A stretch of DNA of 48,950 nucleotides, taken from assembly GCA_028696945.1 (NCBI GenBank), contig JAQVGD010000003.1, positions 1 to 48,950 on the forward strand. Reading direction: 5' to 3'. This stretch comes from Lutibacter sp. (lineage in GTDB: Bacteria; Bacteroidota; Bacteroidia; Flavobacteriales; Flavobacteriaceae). Of the stretch, positions 1 to 8,302 are shown one piece after another (the stretch's first letter is position 1; every line of letters begins with the position of its first letter). The notes beneath the pieces are model-generated. The model searched no databases. It saw only the letters and a program-made list of their open reading frames with translations, and was not told the origin of the DNA. The position numbers were made by a program, and so were the translations under genes.

Positions 1-32
1 TTTTCATCTGTTTAATTTTTATTTTTTTATTG

Positions 33-95
33 TTACAGCTGATGTTCGCCATTAATCATTCTGCTGTGTATCAAAATTTGACCTGCTCGTTTCAT
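33..95 (-). CDS. Candidate small ORF A of the repeat unit (20 aa)
   Basis: Fourth unit from the lytic transglycosylase. It encodes MKRAGQILIHSRMINGEHQL and then an early TAA. The unit is followed by a further ATGAAA-type junction at the window edge, so another unit or a gene start may lie to the left. Confidence 0.22.
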   Translation of the reverse strand: MKRAGQILIHSRMINGEHQL

Positions 96-99
96 CTGT

Positions 100-183
100 T
101 TACATTTTATTTTTCTGTTGGTACAGCTGCTGTTCGCCATTAATCATTCTGCTGTGTATCAAAATTTGACATGCTCGTTTCAT
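100..183 (-). CDS. Candidate small ORF B of the repeat unit (27 aa)
   Basis: This is the longest ORF of the array. The peptide begins MKRACQILIHSRMINGEQ and ends with QQKNKM. It has exactly the same length as the 27-codon ORF in the solitary copy before asd, which ends PQKNKI, with no indel between them across 88 bp. It is followed by TAA, then ACAG and the ATG of the next unit. No homologue is known to me. Confidence 0.3.
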   Translation of the reverse strand: MKRACQILIHSRMINGEQQLYQQKNKM

Positions 184-201
184 CTGTTTATATTTTATTT
201 T

Positions 202-270
202 TTATTGGTACAGCTGCTGTTCGCCATTAATCATTCTGCTGTGTATCAAAATTTGACATGCTCGTTTCAT
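202..270 (-). CDS. Candidate small ORF C of the repeat unit (22 aa)
   Basis: Second unit of the array. The peptide starts MKRACQILIHSRMINGEQ and stops after QLYQ. A 1-bp deletion relative to the unit at 90-177 moves the frame onto an earlier stop, so it is five residues shorter than ORF B. Expression is unproven. Confidence 0.25.
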   Translation of the reverse strand: MKRACQILIHSRMINGEQQLYQ

Positions 271-288
271 CTGTTTATATTTTATTTT

Positions 289-357
289 TTATTGGTACAG
301 ATGCAGTTCGCCATTAATCATTCTGCTGTGTATCAAAATTTGACATGCTCGTTTCAT
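289..357 (-). CDS. Candidate small ORF D of the repeat unit (22 aa)
   Basis: This is the first unit after the lytic transglycosylase gene. Its ATG overlaps that gene's stop codon as TAATG, an arrangement that would allow translational coupling by reinitiation. The peptide starts MKRACQILIHSRMINGEL and ends HLYQ. The overlap and the repeated start are seen directly. Whether the peptide is made is inference, and the ORF may simply be carried by a DNA repeat. Confidence 0.3.
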   Translation of the reverse strand: MKRACQILIHSRMINGELHLYQ

Positions 358-1883
358 TAATTAAATATTTTTAATTTAATTCCAGGTTTTAGACTTTTTA
401 CACTCCAAATATTGTTCCATTCTTTAATGTTTTGTACAGAAACATTTGAATATTTTTTTGCGATAGACCATAAAGAGTCTCCTAGTTTTACAATATAAAA
501 AGTATGTTCCTCTTGATTGCTTTTAGCTGGAGTAGTTTTTACGGCAACAACAGGCTTCGGATTTTTTGGATAAATCACTAATTTTTGACCAATTTGTAAT
601 CTGGTGCTTTTTAAGTTGTTCCAACGTTTTAAGCTACTTTCAGCAACTCCATGTTTTGCAGCTATTTTTCCTAAATATTCACCACTTTTCACTTTATGCG
701 TAATCATAGAACTCATTTCTACATATTCCGGAATTGGCTTTTCTCGTTTTGCATCTTCAATATCAGCATAGGCATAAATCAATTTTTCATTACTCACGAA
801 ATTTCCGTTATCTTTTATGGGTAAAGTCAACACATGTTTTTCATCCTTCACATAAGGGATGATTTCCAGTTTGTATTGCGGGTTTAAAAATTTTAGCACT
901 TCAATATCAACGTTTAATGTCTCGTTAATTTGTGCAAAAGTCAACTGTCTTTTTACTAGAACGGTATCCGTAGCATAGTACGAAATAGCGTTTTCTTTGG
1001 CTTTTAAGTTGTGTTCATTTGCAAATTCAAAAATGTATAAGGTTGCGTAAAATGCTGGTACATAAGCGGCAGTTTCTCCAGGTAAATATTTACGAATATT
1101 CCAATAATTGGTACTTCCTCCAGATCTTCTGATGGCTTTGGAAACATTTCCAGGTCCCGAATTATAAGCCGCCAAGGCCAAACTCCAATCACCATACATT
1201 TGATATAAATTTTCCAAATACATACAAGCTGCTTCTGTAGCCCTGAAAGGATCTGATCGTTCATCTATATAGGAACTTACCTCTAAATTATATAATTTAC
1301 CTGTTTGATACATAAATTGCCACAATCCCGTTGCGCCCATGCGAGAACGTGCATTTGGATTTAAGGCCGACTCTACAACCGCCAAATACTTTAATTCCAT
1401 AGGAATATTATATTTCGCCAAATGTTCTTCAAACATAGGAAAAAAGTAACGTGCCCTTTCCATAATGGTAGAAAGCGAAGATTTTCTTTTTTGCAAATAC
1501 GTCCTAATTATTTGCTCTAACTGAGGATTGTATTCAATATTAAAAGGTGTTTTGCTGTTTAAATATTTCAAACGTTCTTTTAATAGATCAGTCGATAAAT
1601 CTTCAAGATCCGTAACCAATATTTCGTCATCTCCCAAAATATATTGTGCAGTATCATATAAAGGAGATTTTACCAATTCATTAATCCATAAACTATCAAT
1701 TAACATAGCATCTGAATGAATTTGAAGCACTAAAGAATCAGGATTCTTAAAAGAAAATAATACACTATCTGATAAATATTCTCTGATATTTTCATTTTTA
1801 TCAGATTCGGAAGTCTCTGATTTCGTTTGTGAAAACCCAAAACCAAAAAATAATAAAAACGCAATATATACTATATTTTTCAT
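357..1883 (-). CDS. mltD: Secreted LysM lytic transglycosylase, MltD-like
   Basis: A murein-cleaving lytic transglycosylase of 508 residues expected to act in the periplasm. Residues 1-19 form a signal peptide ending FGFSQ. The SLT/GH23 domain spans about 140-280: the catalytic Glu is E171 in VVESALNP, followed by GATGLWQFM and AYNSGPGNV. Two LysM peptidoglycan-binding modules follow, near 390-440 and 460-508, the second running to the C-terminus. The layout and length are those of MltD-type enzymes. The gene is 6 nt downstream of the OmpA-like lipoprotein gene on the same strand, so both may form a cell-wall operon. The stop codon overlaps the first ATG of the repeat array as TAATG. The family call is firm; mltD is the nearest familiar name, not proven orthology. 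Confidence 0.9.
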   Translation of the reverse strand: MKNIVYIAFLLFFGFGFSQTKSETSESDKNENIREYLSDSVLFSFKNPDSLVLQIHSDAMLIDSLWINELVKSPLYDTAQYILGDDEILVTDLEDLSTDLLKERLKYLNSKTPFNIEYNPQLEQIIRTYLQKRKSSLSTIMERARYFFPMFEEHLAKYNIPMELKYLAVVESALNPNARSRMGATGLWQFMYQTGKLYNLEVSSYIDERSDPFRATEAACMYLENLYQMYGDWSLALAAYNSGPGNVSKAIRRSGGSTNYWNIRKYLPGETAAYVPAFYATLYIFEFANEHNLKAKENAISYYATDTVLVKRQLTFAQINETLNVDIEVLKFLNPQYKLEIIPYVKDEKHVLTLPIKDNGNFVSNEKLIYAYADIEDAKREKPIPEYVEMSSMITHKVKSGEYLGKIAAKHGVAESSLKRWNNLKSTRLQIGQKLVIYPKNPKPVVAVKTTPAKSNQEEHTFYIVKLGDSLWSIAKKYSNVSVQNIKEWNNIWSVKSLKPGIKLKIFN

Positions 1884-1889
1884 AAGAGA

Positions 1890-2840
1890 TTAGTTGTTTA
1901 AAAGTTTTGAAATTTCGTCTAAGTTAGGCGCAAGAATAATCTCGATTCTTCTATTTTTAGCTTTTCCTTCTGAAGTTGCATTGGTATCAACATTTATATA
2001 TTCGCTTCTTCCAGCCGCAGTAATTTGCGTTGGGTTTACGCCCTTGTTTTGTAAAATCCTTACAATCGCTGTCGCCCGTTTAACGGATAAATCCCAGTTG
2101 TCCAACACAGTTGCTCCAGTATAAGGAACATTGTCTGTATGCCCTTCAATAAGCACGTTGATATCGGGATTTTTTGACAACACACTTGCCAGTTGTTCTA
2201 CAGCTTTTTTTCCTTCATTACCTACCGCCCAACTTCCTGAATCAAACAGTAATTTATTTTCCATAGACACATAAATTTTTCCATTTTTATGAACAACGGT
2301 CAATCCTTTTCCTTCAAAATTAAGCAAAGCACTGGAAATGGCATCTTTTAACTGTTGCATTTGGGCTTCTTTGGCATTAATTAAATTTTGAAGTTCGTTA
2401 ATTTGGTTTGAACGTTCTGCCAATTCATTTTGAAGATTTTCCAATCGGGCACTTTCAAGAGCCAATTTTCTTTCCTTTTCTTCCAGTTGCACCAATAATT
2501 CCTGATTTTTTTGGGATTGCTCCGCTAACTTTTTTGAGCTTTGTGTTGAAAGGACATTATAAGATTCGTCTAAATTATTATATTTATGTTGAAGTGAAGC
2601 AAACTCATTATCTAAAATTTCCTTTTGGTTTGAAAGTGTACTGTAATCACTGTTAAGCTTTTCTAAATCGGCTTCCAGCACTTTTTTTGCAGCCAATAAA
2701 TTATCTTTTTCTTCAATTAATGCTGAATTTGAAGAACGTAAATTATTGAATTTTGTTTCTAATTCCTGATATATTTTTTTAGATACACATGAATTTAGCG
2801 TGATTGCTATAATGAATAGAATTGCTGTTTTTTTTAACAT
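1890..2840 (-). CDS. OmpA-family lipoprotein with coiled coil
   Basis: A 316-residue envelope protein. The N-terminus MLKKTAILFIIAITLNSC is a lipoprotein signal with the lipidated Cys at residue 18. A long Gln/Glu/Lys-rich coiled coil covers about residues 25-170. The C-terminal OmpA/MotB-like peptidoglycan-binding domain covers about 190-310, recognised by the LIEGHTDNVPY core and a GKAKNRRIEI ending. It probably tethers the outer membrane to the wall, with the coiled coil spanning the periplasm. It lies directly upstream of the lytic transglycosylase and downstream of xth. OmpA-type lipoproteins with such stalks are common in Bacteroidota; the specific partner is unknown. Confidence 0.88.
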   Translation of the reverse strand: MLKKTAILFIIAITLNSCVSKKIYQELETKFNNLRSSNSALIEEKDNLLAAKKVLEADLEKLNSDYSTLSNQKEILDNEFASLQHKYNNLDESYNVLSTQSSKKLAEQSQKNQELLVQLEEKERKLALESARLENLQNELAERSNQINELQNLINAKEAQMQQLKDAISSALLNFEGKGLTVVHKNGKIYVSMENKLLFDSGSWAVGNEGKKAVEQLASVLSKNPDINVLIEGHTDNVPYTGATVLDNWDLSVKRATAIVRILQNKGVNPTQITAAGRSEYINVDTNATSEGKAKNRRIEIILAPNLDEISKLLNN

Positions 2841-2863
2841 TGTACTGCTTTTATTTATTTTAA

Positions 2864-3625
2864 TTATTCAATTTCAACTACGATGGGACAATGATCCGAA
2901 TGTTTTGCTTCCGGTAAAATATAGGCTCTTTTTATTCTGTCTTTCATGTAATTGCTTACCATATTGTAATCTATGCGCCAGCCTTTATTGTTGTTTCTTG
3001 CATTTGCTCGGTAACTCCACCAAGTGTAATGATGCGGTTCTTTGTTTAAATGACGGAACGAATCTGTAAAACCGCTGTCTATAAAATTCCCGAGCCAGTT
3101 GCGCTCAACGGGCAAAAATCCAGAAGTATTTTTATTCTGAATCGGGTTATGAATGTCAATTTCTGTATGGCAAATGTTGTAATCACCACAAATAATGAGG
3201 TTGGAAATTTCCCTTTTGAGCTTGTTTATATAGCCCTGAAATTGAGCCATATAATTAAGTTTGAAATCCAGTCGGTCATCATTGGTTCCGGAAGGTAGGT
3301 ATAAACTCATTATTGACACCTCCTCAAAATCAATTCGTAAATTTCTTCCTTCATTGTCCATGGCCTCAATTCCAGTGCCATAAACCACCTTGATGGGTCT
3401 CGTTTTTGATAAAACGGCCACACCGCTATAACCCTTTTTTGTTGCAGAAAACCAGTAATGGTAAGGATAGCCAGCATTGTCGAACAAACTTAAATCCAAC
3501 TGTTCTTTATTTGCTTTTATTTCCTGCAAACAAATAACGTCGGGGTTCGCGGCCACTAACCATTCAATAAAACCTTTATTTAAGGCAGCCCTAATTCCGT
3601 TAACATTGTATGATATTATTTTCAT
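2864..3625 (-). CDS. xth: Exodeoxyribonuclease III
   Basis: A 253-residue AP endonuclease / 3'-5' exonuclease for base-excision repair. Motifs in order: ISYNVNGIRAA at the N-terminus, CLQEIKA with the metal-binding Glu, GYSGVAVLSK, GDYNICHTEIDIHNP, WWSYRANARNNNKGWRIDY and the C-terminal HSDHCPIV, whose Asp-His pair is catalytic. I place the start at the ATG encoding MKIISYNVNG; a longer frame begins 11 codons upstream at 3658 but adds residues outside the fold. It sits 23 nt before the OmpA-like gene on the same strand. Confidence 0.95.
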   Translation of the reverse strand: MKIISYNVNGIRAALNKGFIEWLVAANPDVICLQEIKANKEQLDLSLFDNAGYPYHYWFSATKKGYSGVAVLSKTRPIKVVYGTGIEAMDNEGRNLRIDFEEVSIMSLYLPSGTNDDRLDFKLNYMAQFQGYINKLKREISNLIICGDYNICHTEIDIHNPIQNKNTSGFLPVERNWLGNFIDSGFTDSFRHLNKEPHHYTWWSYRANARNNNKGWRIDYNMVSNYMKDRIKRAYILPEAKHSDHCPIVVEIE

Positions 3626-3693
3626 TCTTGTTTTAAAGTTGTAAGTCTTAAATTTCAAGCCATTTCTCTATTCTATTTTTTCATTTTCAATTA

Positions 3694-5508
3694 TCAATTG
3701 TAAGAATCTCTTAATTTTCTTCGCATCACTTTGTTAGAGGCGGTGCGTGGCAAACTATCAATTTTAATCAAATCAGTTAGTTTAAAAAGCGGATTTAATT
3801 CTTTTTTGATATAATTTTTTGCCAAGTTTAGCCGTTCTTCATCTGAAATTGGCGATGCGTTTTCAACATAAAAAACCACCAATAAACTTGGTCCACCACC
3901 TTTTGGCGTAACTGCGATGGCAGCTGATTCCATGATAAAATCCAACTTGTTTAAAACCGATTCCAACTGAACGGAACTTACCTTTATGCCTCCTAAATTC
4001 ATGGCATCATCTACCCTTCCCTGAGCTTTATAATAACCGTTTTCCAGTTGTTCCAATTCGTCTCCATGACGCCTTAAAACTTTACCGTTATAGGTTGGCG
4101 TTCCTTTGTAATACACTTCAAAATGATTGCTGTTTAGCAATTTTGTTGACAATCCCATAATTGGTGGGATTAAAAATAACTCGCCTTTATTGGATTTATT
4201 GTTATTTTCATCCAATAAAACAAATTCACCACCTAAAGCCTGCGTTGAAAATGTGCTTGCAATATTGGACTGAACCACGGTACTTGTAACGTAACCTCCA
4301 CCAATTTCAGTGCCTCCACAGTATTCAATCACAGGTTTGTTATTCGCCAATTTCATTAAATATTCCATTTCTGAAGGATTGGAAGCTTCACCTGTAGAGC
4401 TAAAACATTTTATGGCATTCCAGTCATATTTTTCCATGTTCCTTTCATTTTTCCATAACTTCACAAAACTTGGAATTACGCCCAGCATCGTCACTTCGGC
4501 ATCTTGTACAAATTTTCCAAAACCTTCACTCGTTGGCGCACCGTAATATAAAGCAATTGCTGATTTATTGATTAAAGTTGTAAAAACCAGCCAAGGACCC
4601 ATCATCCAACCCAAATTTGTTGGCCAGCAAACCACCTCATTTTTCTGAATGTTTTGATGATAGTAACCATCACTTGCACATTTTATGGGCGTGGTATGTG
4701 TCCACGGAATTGCTTTTGGCGTTCCTGTTGTTCCCGAAGAAAACAACACCGTAATAATCTCGTCTGGATTTTGGATAACTGTTTTAAAATCGGAATTTTC
4801 GCTTAAAAAATGTTTCCAATACATATCATCTTTTCTCAATGAAATCGGAGCTTCTGCAACTTTAAAAACAATCGCTTTTGGCGCATTTGTTTCCACTACT
4901 TTTGCAAACAGCGGCAATTGTTTTCCAGCTCTTTGCAAAACATCTTGGGTGAAAATTATTTTAGGTTTTGTGATTTCCAGTCGAACGGCAATTTCATTTG
5001 GCGAAAAACTGTCGGCAATAGTCGCCACAGGCATTCCAGCTTTTATGGCAGCCAAATAAATGGCAACGGCTTCCAAAGTCATTGGCATATAAATGGCGAT
5101 TTTATCCCCAGGAAATAATCCCAGTTCAACCAATCCGTTCGCAATTTTGTTCACTAAGGCTAATAGATTTTTTTGGTTTACCTTTTGAATGGGCTTTCCT
5201 TCCTCTTGAAATACAATTGCAGTTGCGTTATCATTATTTTGAAAACAGGAATCAACAATATTCAATTTGGCATTTTTTAACCATTGCGCATTTTCAACAC
5301 CTTTGGAAATATCTATAATTGAAGTGTATTTTTTTTCTAATTTAATGCCTAAATTTTTAACGGTGTCTTCCCAGAATTCAGCTTTATTTTCAATAGACCA
5401 TTTCCAAAAATCCTCATAATTTTTATAACCAAAGTGATGCATCATTTTATAAATGTTGCTTTCTTTAATAATTTTTTCCGAAGGTTGCCAAAAAGGTGTA
5501 GTGCTCAT
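3694..5508 (-). CDS. AMP-forming acyl/acetoacetyl-CoA synthetase-like enzyme
   Basis: A 604-residue member of the AMP-binding (ANL) superfamily, which adenylates a carboxylate and transfers it to CoA. Residues about 1-100 match the acetyl/acetoacetyl-CoA synthetase N-terminal extension (FWQPSEKII). The phosphate-binding loop is FSSGTTGTPKAIPWTH, the second core motif is EYCGGTEIGGG, and the hinge/C-domain region contains GRVDDAMNLGGIKVSS. The catalytic Lys lies in the C-terminal TASNKVMRRKLR. Length and N-terminus favour a short-chain acyl or acetoacetate substrate, but the pocket cannot be assigned by eye. It ends 68 nt before xth and begins 5 nt after the PBP1A stop, so it is probably co-transcribed. 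Confidence 0.85.
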   Translation of the reverse strand: MSTTPFWQPSEKIIKESNIYKMMHHFGYKNYEDFWKWSIENKAEFWEDTVKNLGIKLEKKYTSIIDISKGVENAQWLKNAKLNIVDSCFQNNDNATAIVFQEEGKPIQKVNQKNLLALVNKIANGLVELGLFPGDKIAIYMPMTLEAVAIYLAAIKAGMPVATIADSFSPNEIAVRLEITKPKIIFTQDVLQRAGKQLPLFAKVVETNAPKAIVFKVAEAPISLRKDDMYWKHFLSENSDFKTVIQNPDEIITVLFSSGTTGTPKAIPWTHTTPIKCASDGYYHQNIQKNEVVCWPTNLGWMMGPWLVFTTLINKSAIALYYGAPTSEGFGKFVQDAEVTMLGVIPSFVKLWKNERNMEKYDWNAIKCFSSTGEASNPSEMEYLMKLANNKPVIEYCGGTEIGGGYVTSTVVQSNIASTFSTQALGGEFVLLDENNNKSNKGELFLIPPIMGLSTKLLNSNHFEVYYKGTPTYNGKVLRRHGDELEQLENGYYKAQGRVDDAMNLGGIKVSSVQLESVLNKLDFIMESAAIAVTPKGGGPSLLVVFYVENASPISDEERLNLAKNYIKKELNPLFKLTDLIKIDSLPRTASNKVMRRKLRDSYN

Positions 5509-5513
5509 TTAAA

Positions 5514-7802
5514 TTAAAATTCAGGATCCTCATTTATTTTTATGTCGATTGCGTCATCATCACTTTTTTGTTTTCTGCAATCTATTTCAATAGTCAATTC
5601 TTCTGGTCTTTCAAAAGCTTCCTTGCTAACATTCAACGTTGGGTCTGCATATAATTTTTTATAATATAATGCCCAAATCGGTAAAGCCATGGTAGCACCC
5701 TGTCCTTTACTGATTCCGGCAAAATGTATAGCTCTATCTTCACCTCCAACCCAAACGCCTGTTGCTAAATTAGGTACAATTCCCATAAACCATCCATCAG
5801 ACTGATTTTGGGTCGTTCCGGTTTTTCCTGCAATTGGGTTTGTAAATTGATAGGGATAACCGGTTACCATATCATCTGCATAAGCGGCACCACTGGTGCG
5901 TAAACGAATACCTGAACCCGATTCTGTAACTCCTTCCAATAAATTAATAACCACAAAAGCTGATTCCTCGCTTATTGCTTCTTTTGAGTTTGGCATAAAT
6001 TGCTCTAAGACCATTCCGTTTTTATCTTCAATTTTTAATAACATCATAGGTTCCACTCTTAATCCTTTATTTGCAAAAGTTGAATAAGCCCCAACCATTT
6101 CATGTAATGATAAATCCACAGATCCAAGCGCTATTGAAGGCACTTCTGGAATTTCACTTTCTATTCCAACACTATGAGCCAAATTGACCACCGTTTTAGG
6201 ATGCACCATATCAATTAGCTTTGCCGTAATAACATTTACTGATCCTGCCAATGCCTGTTTTAATGTTAGTTCCCCACCATATTTATTGTCAGAATTTTTT
6301 GGTGTCCAATCTTCTGGCATTTCATATTTTTCTTTCGGAACTGTATAAGGCGTATTTGGCAATTTATAACATGGCGATAATTTCAATTGGTTAATTGCCG
6401 CGGCATACACAAAAGGCTTAAAGGTAGAGCCTACCTGACGTTTTTGTTGTTTAACCGCATCATACTGAAAATGCTTATAATTTACGCCACCAACCCAAGC
6501 TTTTACATGCCCTGTTTGTGGTTCAATCGACAGCAATCCAGCGCGTAAAATTTGTTTGTAATAGCGAATAGAATCATAAGGAGTCATAAGGGTGTCTATT
6601 TCTCCTTTATAAGAAAAGACGCTCATATTTGTCTTTTCTTCAAAAGAAGCCTTAATTTCTTGTTCTGAGGCACCATTCGATTTCATACGAATCCAACGGT
6701 CTGATCTTTTCATAGCCTGAGCCAACGTAGAAGCGACCTGATCCTTGTTTAAATCGTAAAACGGTGCTGTTTTATTGCGTTTTTGTTCTTTGTTAAATAC
6801 GCGTTGCAAGTTGGCCATATGCTCTTTCATAGCTTCTTCGGCATATTTTTGCATACGCGAATCTATGGTCACGTAAATTTTAAGTCCATCCCGTTGCAAA
6901 TTATAATCAGTACCATCTGGTTTTGGATTGTTTTTTATCCATGTTTTCATAAAATCACGCAGGTATTCCCTAAAATAGGTTGCGGAACCATCACTATGCC
7001 CTTCTTTATGTACATCCAAATTTAAAGGGCTAGCCTGAAAAGTATCTCTTTGCTTTTTTGTAATAAAATCATTCTTATACATTTGGTTTAACACCACGTT
7101 TCTGCGATTTTTTACCAATTCTTCTCTTCTTAACGGATTAAAATAAGAAGCGTTTTTAAGCATTCCAACCAACATTGCAGACTCTGGTATTTTTAAGTCG
7201 ATAGGCTCTTTTCCGAAATAAATGCGTGAGGCAGAACGGATCCCCACCGCTAAATTTATAAAATCATACCTATTCAAATACATAGTCAAAATTTCCTGCT
7301 TTGTGTATTGGCGTTCTAACCGAACTGCGATGACATATTCCTTTACTTTTTGCAGAATCCTTTCCACAATATTCCTGGATCCTTCCCCATGAAACAATAG
7401 TTTGGCTAATTGCTGGGTTATGGTACTTCCTCCTCCATCTTTTCCCAATTTCACAACTGCTCGTAAAGTAGCTTTAAAATCGATTCCTGAATGTTCATAA
7501 AAACGTTCGTCCTCTGTAGCAATTAAGGCATTGATTAAATTTTCTGGAAGTTCTTTATATTTTACGGGTGTTCTGTTTTCATAAGCGTATTTTCCCAACG
7601 TTTTTCCATCGATAGAAATCACTTCTGAAGCTGTGTTGTTTTCGGGATTTTCTAATTCCTCAAAAGAAGGAAGCGCGCCAAAAGCGCCGAATGAGGCCAA
7701 CAAAAATAACAGGATGATAAAGGTAATACCGCCAAGAATGATCATCCAAAACCATTTTACATACTTTAAAAATTGATCGTTATCTTTTTTTGATTTTGTC
7801 AT
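5514..7802 (-). CDS. Bifunctional penicillin-binding protein 1A
   Basis: A 762-residue class A PBP that polymerises glycan strands and cross-links peptides at the cytoplasmic membrane. A cytoplasmic Lys-rich tail and one membrane anchor occupy about residues 17-45. The GT51 glycosyltransferase domain follows, with ATEDERFYEHSGID near 95-108 and STITQQLAK. The transpeptidase domain has the SxxK motif at S459-K462 (GSTFKPF), an AGSVNV SxN motif and KTGTTQNQSDGW as the KTG box. All catalytic motifs are intact. Its ATG overlaps the gldH stop (ATGA), indicating translational coupling. mrcA/ponA would be the usual symbol but orthology was not tested. Confidence 0.95.
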   Translation of the reverse strand: MTKSKKDNDQFLKYVKWFWMIILGGITFIILLFLLASFGAFGALPSFEELENPENNTASEVISIDGKTLGKYAYENRTPVKYKELPENLINALIATEDERFYEHSGIDFKATLRAVVKLGKDGGGSTITQQLAKLLFHGEGSRNIVERILQKVKEYVIAVRLERQYTKQEILTMYLNRYDFINLAVGIRSASRIYFGKEPIDLKIPESAMLVGMLKNASYFNPLRREELVKNRRNVVLNQMYKNDFITKKQRDTFQASPLNLDVHKEGHSDGSATYFREYLRDFMKTWIKNNPKPDGTDYNLQRDGLKIYVTIDSRMQKYAEEAMKEHMANLQRVFNKEQKRNKTAPFYDLNKDQVASTLAQAMKRSDRWIRMKSNGASEQEIKASFEEKTNMSVFSYKGEIDTLMTPYDSIRYYKQILRAGLLSIEPQTGHVKAWVGGVNYKHFQYDAVKQQKRQVGSTFKPFVYAAAINQLKLSPCYKLPNTPYTVPKEKYEMPEDWTPKNSDNKYGGELTLKQALAGSVNVITAKLIDMVHPKTVVNLAHSVGIESEIPEVPSIALGSVDLSLHEMVGAYSTFANKGLRVEPMMLLKIEDKNGMVLEQFMPNSKEAISEESAFVVINLLEGVTESGSGIRLRTSGAAYADDMVTGYPYQFTNPIAGKTGTTQNQSDGWFMGIVPNLATGVWVGGEDRAIHFAGISKGQGATMALPIWALYYKKLYADPTLNVSKEAFERPEELTIEIDCRKQKSDDDAIDIKINEDPEF

Positions 7803-8302
7803 TTTTGTGTTTTTTCAATTCTTAACCCAACATCGGTGATGCCTTTTAAAGGATTTTTTCCTTCAATATCATTGATGCTCCGTGTTGCGTGCTGAATATT
7901 AAATTTATAGGTTCCTATTTCAGAAAAAACAACATTTTCTTTATAAAATAGTTTGTTTTCTTTAAGATCCGTAAATCCTGAACCCAACCAATTACCAGAA
8001 GAATCAGTCATTTCATATTCCAAGGTATCAATCACTTTAAATCCGTTGGGCATTTCAAGTTTGGCAATTAAAAACAAGGAACTAAATTCATAATCCTTGT
8101 TGTTTCTAATATTGATAAACACATTATTTGTTGAAATAGTATCTAGATTGTTTACAATAAAATCAATTCCCTTATCTGAATGCCATTGTTGGTTCTCAAT
8201 AGAAATATATTGATCAAAAACGGCATTTGAGTTGCATGAAAACAACAGAAAAGTAAAGGCCGCTAAACTTAGCAGTTTATTTATTTTTTTTCGGATTTGC
8301 AC
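7799..8302 (-). CDS. gldH: Gliding motility lipoprotein GldH
   Basis: A lipoprotein of about 167 residues matching GldH, which in Flavobacterium johnsoniae is required for gliding and is linked to the type IX secretion machinery. The first plausible start with a lipoprotein signal is the GTG at 8302, giving a short basic start, the hydrophobic run LLSLAAFTFLLFSC and the lipidated Cys. The frame is open back to 8422 but that part overlaps the ricT-like gene in another frame and is not signal-like. The gene overlaps the end of the PSP1 gene by about 26 nt and PBP1A by 4 nt. The PSP1-gldH-PBP order is one I know from flavobacteria and supports the call. Confidence 0.82.
   Translation of the reverse strand: MQIRKKINKLLSLAAFTFLLFSCNSNAVFDQYISIENQQWHSDKGIDFIVNNLDTISTNNVFINIRNNKDYEFSSLFLIAKLEMPNGFKVIDTLEYEMTDSSGNWLGSGFTDLKENKLFYKENVVFSEIGTYKFNIQHATRSINDIEGKNPLKGITDVGLRIEKTQK

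Larger units (their letters stand above)
1..354 (-). repeat. Tandem array of four 87-88 bp units, each with a short ORF
   Basis: Four head-to-tail units begin on the plus strand at about 2, 90, 178 and 265, with periods of 88, 88 and 87, and the last ends near 354. Differences between units are mainly base substitutions plus a 1-bp length change. Read on the minus strand, each unit starts ATGAAACGAGC and contains a 20-27 codon ORF. The next unit's ATG follows a conserved A-rich stretch ending ACAG. The array touches the window edge, so its full length is unknown. A diverged copy lies in the opposite orientation at 11451-11538. There are no unique spacers, so it is not a CRISPR array. Confidence 0.93.

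Noticed and set aside
1-354. CRISPR array
   Set aside because: Units are contiguous with no unique spacers, the period is 87-88 bp and no cas genes are near.
118-360. An 80-codon plus-strand frame with a repeated FAINHSAVYQNLTCSFH peptide
   Set aside because: It is the antisense translation of the tandem repeat. The frame stays open because units of 87 bp are a multiple of three. No start context or homology supports it.
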